Shown: positions 44,163-45,460 of the stretch, one piece after another
Numbering within the stretch: the first letter of the stretch is position 1
Layout: the number at the start of each line of letters is the position of its first letter
Assembly: GCA_902611475.1 (NCBI GenBank)
Contig: CACLZW010000011.1
Location: 1 to 45,460 of the forward strand
DNA: 45,460 nt
DNA from: an uncultured Alphaproteobacteria bacterium
GTDB lineage: Bacteria > Pseudomonadota > Alphaproteobacteria > Rhodobacterales > Rhodobacteraceae
Direction of reading: 5' to 3'
Made by a program: the position numbers and the translations under genes
Notes under the pieces: model-generated
The model's input: the letters and a program-made list of their open reading frames with translations, nothing else
Told to the model about the DNA's origin: nothing
The model's database searches: none

Positions 44163-44845
44163 GTTTACTTGAAGCAAAAAAACTTAGCGCTTTTTACGGT
44201 GGAAGCATTGCTCTTTCTGAAGTTGATTTTCTAGTTAATGAGGGATCGGTTATTGCTTTGATGGGAAGAAATGGTATGGGGAAGACCACACTTATTCATT
44301 GTGTATGTGGTATTATAGGTGAAAAAAGCGGACTGATAAAATTCAATTCAGTCAACATACATGATTTGATTGATTTTCAAATAGCGAAACTCGGTATTGG
44401 TCTTGTGCCAGAAGGAAGAAGAATATTTTCAAACCTTACTGTTCATGAAAATTTGTTGGTAAGCGCCAAAAAGGGGGAATGGGATCAAAAAAAGATTTAT
44501 GATCTGTTCCCAAGACTGCTTGATAGAAAGTATCAATTAGGTGGTTCATTGTCTGGAGGCGAGCAGCAAATGTTATCAATTGGGCGGGCACTAATGACAA
44601 ACCCAAAATTATTGATTTTAGATGAGGCAACCGAGGGGCTTTCCCCTTTGATACAAAAAGAGATTTGGAATGTGCTGGCAACTTTAAAGAGGTCAGGCTT
44701 ATCCATTATTATAGTAGATAAATCCTTAGAGAAACTTTCTACATTAGCGGATCATTTTTATTTTTTAGTTAAGGGAAAAATAGCGTGGAACGGCCAATAC
44801 GATCAGTTAAATGACAATCTAATAAAGAGCTATTTGTTAATTTAA
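44159..44845 (+). CDS. livF: ABC importer ATPase, LivF-type
   Basis: 228 residues. Walker A GRNGMGKTTL, signature LSGGEQQMLSIGRAL and Walker B LLILDEATEGLSP are intact; VPEGRRIFSNLTVHENL is a LivF hallmark. The switch position reads VDKSLEKLS, so the H-loop His of LivG is Lys or Ser here, a common asymmetry worth noting. Last gene of the importer operon. Confidence 0.94.
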   Translation: MSLLEAKKLSAFYGGSIALSEVDFLVNEGSVIALMGRNGMGKTTLIHCVCGIIGEKSGLIKFNSVNIHDLIDFQIAKLGIGLVPEGRRIFSNLTVHENLLVSAKKGEWDQKKIYDLFPRLLDRKYQLGGSLSGGEQQMLSIGRALMTNPKLLILDEATEGLSPLIQKEIWNVLATLKRSGLSIIIVDKSLEKLSTLADHFYFLVKGKIAWNGQYDQLNDNLIKSYLLI

Positions 44846-44886
44846 TCTATTGATCATTAATTTATTAAAAACAACTATTTACAATA

Positions 44887-45460
44887 TTAATGTAAAGGTT
44901 TAATGAAAGTCCCATTTCTAAGTTCGTTAAAAGCTTGTGCTAACTCCGCTTGCGTGTTCATCACTATAGGGCCATGCCACGCTACGGGTTCTTGAATGGG
45001 TTTTCCTGATATCAATAGGAACCTAACTCCATCTTTTCCGGAGATTAAAGAGACCGAGTCTCCAGTGTCGAACCGAATTAATGTTCTATTTCCTGATAAA
45101 TCCCTAATATTCAACTCTTCACCTTTTAATTCTTTTTCTATTCTTATACCAATAGGTTTAGAAGAATACGCAAAATCAGCACTTCCCTGAAAAATATAGG
45201 CAAAGCAATTTCTGTATGCATCAATTTTGATCTCCTTTTTCGTAAAAGGGGGAATATAAATATCGAAGTATTGTGGTTCTGCTGAAATTCCGTCCACTGG
45301 TCCCTTAATGCCCTTATAATCACCAACAATTATTTTTATTTTTGAGCCATCATCATCTTCGATCAATGGTATATCTGAACCGCTGACGTCCTGATAACGA
45401 GGAGCTACCATTTTTTGATAAGAGGGGAGGTTAGCCCAAAGCTGAAACCCATGCATTTGG
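44887..45460 (-). CDS. Pirin family protein, C-terminal part
   Basis: The frame stays open to the window edge, so the N-terminal cupin with its metal-binding histidines lies outside. Visible: MHGFQLWANLPSYQKMVAPRYQ, the conserved pirin link (Met is internal), then the C-terminal cupin with a GPIVMNTQAELAQAFNELRNGTF tail, here split by family convention. Bacterial pirins include quercetinase-like dioxygenases and redox-dependent regulators; which applies is not shown. It converges on livF with 41 bases between the stops. Confidence 0.92.
   Translation of the reverse strand, partial: QMHGFQLWANLPSYQKMVAPRYQDVSGSDIPLIEDDDGSKIKIIVGDYKGIKGPVDGISAEPQYFDIYIPPFTKKEIKIDAYRNCFAYIFQGSADFAYSSKPIGIRIEKELKGEELNIRDLSGNRTLIRFDTGDSVSLISGKDGVRFLLISGKPIQEPVAWHGPIVMNTQAELAQAFNELRNGTFIKPLH

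Overview
The window is AT-rich, densely packed bacterial DNA. Short ATGA/TAATG overlaps between genes, a DUF4167 protein, the lptG-lptD-surA-pdxA-ksgA string, a DUF4212/VC_2705-type symporter pair and an Anbu operon together point to an alphaproteobacterium. The low GC suggests a marine oligotroph type such as SAR116 or AEGEAN-169 relatives. That assignment is an inference from gene content, not a placement.

Region 1 (1-19982) is mostly conserved chromosome. It starts with the tail of ispG, then prfA, prmC and a DUF4167 gene. A tightly overlapping minus-strand operon follows, transcribed lptG, lptD, surA, pdxA, ksgA, for outer-membrane assembly plus housekeeping. Divergent from it are pepA, holC and ndk, and then purM-purN. 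A CAT-anticodon tRNA follows, then an unrecognised gene, a small-plus-large subunit sodium/solute symporter, a YggT-like membrane protein, an SDR oxidoreductase, an orphan EnvZ-like histidine kinase and a LACTB2-like metallo-hydrolase.

Region 2 (20034-about 33000) is an accessory island beginning at tRNA-Asn(GTT). Three further partial copies of the 3' end of this tRNA lie at 22601, 29285 and 30834, progressively decayed with distance. All three carry the same non-tRNA left arm (TATGAC or a variant exactly 11 nt before the core), and a GGTAGG motif sits 70-71 nt after the core at three of the four sites. I read this as tandem integration of related elements at one attB, with no recognisable integrase left. 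The cargo is: module 1, a class III nucleotide cyclase with TPRs; module 2, a catabolic-looking oxygenase cassette (FAD monooxygenase, VOC ring-cleavage-type dioxygenase, Rieske protein, CMD-like protein, FAA hydrolase, Asp-nucleophile alpha/beta hydrolase); module 3, a DHRS1-like SDR and a small protein; beyond the last site, a second cyclase paralogous to the first.

Region 3 (33072-45460) holds a fatty-acid desaturase-like gene, an enolase-superfamily enzyme, and the four-gene operon of circularly permuted ATP-grasp, alpha-E, transglutaminase-like protease and Anbu proteasome homologue. These are followed by an alpha/beta hydrolase, a complete Liv-type ABC importer (binding protein, two permeases, two ATPases) and the C-terminal half of a pirin.

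The most unusual signal is the tRNA-Asn tandem att array with phased short repeats; the oxygenase cassette it carries is the best candidate for an undescribed pathway.
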